Shown here: piece by piece, positions 63,403 through 64,000 of the stretch
Position numbering within the stretch: the first letter of the stretch is position 1
How the letters are laid out: every line of letters begins with the position of its first letter
Source of the DNA: a virus
Length of the DNA: 64,000 nucleotides
Reading direction: 5' to 3' (one strand)
Virus record (IMG/VR): IMGVR_UViG_3300035681_000001
Location: 62,001 to 126,000 of that record
Notes under the pieces: model-generated
What the model was told of the DNA's origin: nothing
Database searches by the model: none
Seen by the model: the letters and a program-made list of their open reading frames with translations, nothing else
Program-made: the position numbers and the translations under genes

Positions 63403-63427
63403 AAAACCCCCGTAAGGGGGTTTTTTT
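63403..63427 (+). terminator. Terminator T9 (GTAA loop)
   Basis: AAAACCCCC-GTAA-GGGGGTTTT with continuing T; GNRA loop. Confidence 0.94.
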
Positions 63428-63448
63428 GTGGGCCTCGTTAACACCCAC
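63428..63448 (+). promoter_or_regulatory. Leader hairpin H9
   Basis: GTGGG (63428-63432) / CCCAC (63444-63448). Followed by TAAGC rather than GGAG before ATG 63459. Confidence 0.75.
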
Positions 63449-63458
63449 TAAGCTAACC

Positions 63459-63833
63459 ATGTTCAACCTATTCCGTGCCGTTGCCGCTGATGCCTCCACC
63501 CCCATGGAAGCAATTAGTGCGCAACAGCAGCAGGACACTGTTGCTACCGAGGTCGCGTTGAAAGACGCGACTAAGATCAAGCAACAGGCAATGCTGCTAC
63601 GCAACGCAGCTGCAGACGCAAAACGTCTGCGGTTAGAGTTGCGCAAAGCCGAAAGGGTACAGGCTGAAGCCTGTGCTGAATTAGTTGCTGCTGAGGCAGA
63701 GGTTCTGGCTCTTCTTGATAGAGGGTTGGATAATCTTACTTTGGAGCCCCAAGGGACTCCAGAACCACAGGTCCCAGAACCTCAGTTGCAATTTGTAGCT
63801 GAAGACTTTCCTGCCCCGCCTGCACTGCCTTAA
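63459..63833 (+). CDS. Cassette gene 9: 124-aa coiled-coil protein, paralog of gene 10
   Basis: Residues ~20-95 form a long coiled coil; residues 95-124 are Pro/Glu-rich. The N-terminus (MFN, then STPMEA) is shared with the next gene. Stem-loops: 63552-63571 (8 bp, GAAA loop), 63612-63630 (7 bp), ACAGGC-TGAA-GCCTGT. It may be an oligomeric structural or adaptor protein; family unknown. Confidence 0.78.
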   Translation: MFNLFRAVAADASTPMEAISAQQQQDTVATEVALKDATKIKQQAMLLRNAAADAKRLRLELRKAERVQAEACAELVAAEAEVLALLDRGLDNLTLEPQGTPEPQVPEPQLQFVAEDFPAPPALP

Positions 63834-63848
63834 TTAAGTAATCAACTA

Positions 63849-63873
63849 AGCCCCCGGAAACGGGGGCTTTTTT
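63849..63873 (+). terminator. Terminator T10 (GAAA loop)
   Basis: AGCCCCCG (63849-63856), GAAA, CGGGGGCT (63861-63868), then T-run. Same stem-loop sequence as T2. Confidence 0.94.
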
Positions 63874-63894
63874 GTGGGCTCCGTTAACACCCAC
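63874..63894 (+). promoter_or_regulatory. Leader hairpin H10
   Basis: GTGGG (63874-63878) / CCCAC (63890-63894), then TGAGCT before ATG 63905. Confidence 0.75.
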
Positions 63895-63904
63895 TGAGCT
63901 AATC

Positions 63905-64000
63905 ATGTTCAACTTTCGTGCCCGTGCTGCCAAGCCTACTTCCACCCCCATGGAGGCAGTGCTTGCTCAGCAAGCGGCAGATGCTGCCGGTACTGAAGCC
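63905..64000 (+). CDS. Cassette gene 10, cut by the window edge; paralog of gene 9
   Basis: First 32 residues only. Shares MFN, STPMEA and a QQ...T-E pattern with gene 9, with synonymous codon differences, which supports protein coding. Stem-loops GCTTGC-TCA-GCAAGC (63961-63975) and CGGCAG-ATG-CTGCCG (63975-63989) are adjacent. Confidence 0.75.
   Translation, partial: MFNFRARAAKPTSTPMEAVLAQQAADAAGTEA

Noticed and set aside
1-64000. CRISPR array, integrase, attachment sites or insertion sequences
   Set aside because: No regular direct repeats with spacers, no recombinase or transposase motifs. The 60.9 kb direct repeats have only three copies with irregular spacing.
1-64000. Assignment to a cyanobacterial host
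   Set aside because: I saw no GCGATCGC (HIP1) octamers or photosynthesis genes; overall style alone is not enough.

Overview
The window is a gene-dense piece of a tailed dsDNA phage genome with a contractile tail (myovirus-like). The evidence is a tail sheath, tail tube, OB-fold spike, PAAR tip, gp25/W- and J-type baseplate proteins, a Mu-type portal and prohead protease, an E-type major capsid protein and a large terminase. There are no replication genes, holin or integrase, so this is part of a larger genome. The host cannot be fixed from the sequence.

Layout. Positions 29-1232 hold four small rightward genes of unknown role. A leftward tRNA-Thr(UGU)-like gene (1238-1309) follows the end of the main leftward operon. 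That operon runs from about 46.8 kb down to 1.3 kb in mostly overlapping genes: tail-assembly-chaperone-like gene with a -1 frameshift site, portal, Cys-motif protein, protease/scaffold, major capsid protein, neck-region proteins, sheath, tube, hub, spike, baseplate proteins, a terminase carrying two inteins, and a 4148-residue giant protein with phospholipase-D-like and muramidase domains. A rightward three-gene island (42477-44126: SWIM finger, dUTPase, coiled coil) interrupts the operon. Diverging from the operon at 46.85 kb is a rightward block led by a 3211-residue giant with a PLD-like N-terminus and a DxDGD motif typical of two-barrel RNA polymerases. A leftward group (58763-60769) encodes a PAAR tip and a Dps-like ferritin.

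Positions 60770-61109 are non-coding, with AACCC-type repeats and three ~32-bp direct repeats. From 61.1 kb to the right edge lies the oddest part of the window: a rightward array of short genes. Almost every gene is preceded by the same unit (strong GNRA/UNCG-loop terminator, T-run, short covarying hairpin, ribosome site, ATG). The coding sequences themselves are built almost end to end from perfect inverted repeats. This hairpin-packed cassette array is my main candidate for an undescribed system.

Working model (inference). The leftward operon builds head and tail. The terminase is assembled by double protein splicing. The two giant proteins are likely virion components, one spanning the tail with a wall-cleaving domain and one possibly delivering an RNA polymerase. 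The cassette array probably makes small host-directed proteins from highly structured mRNAs.
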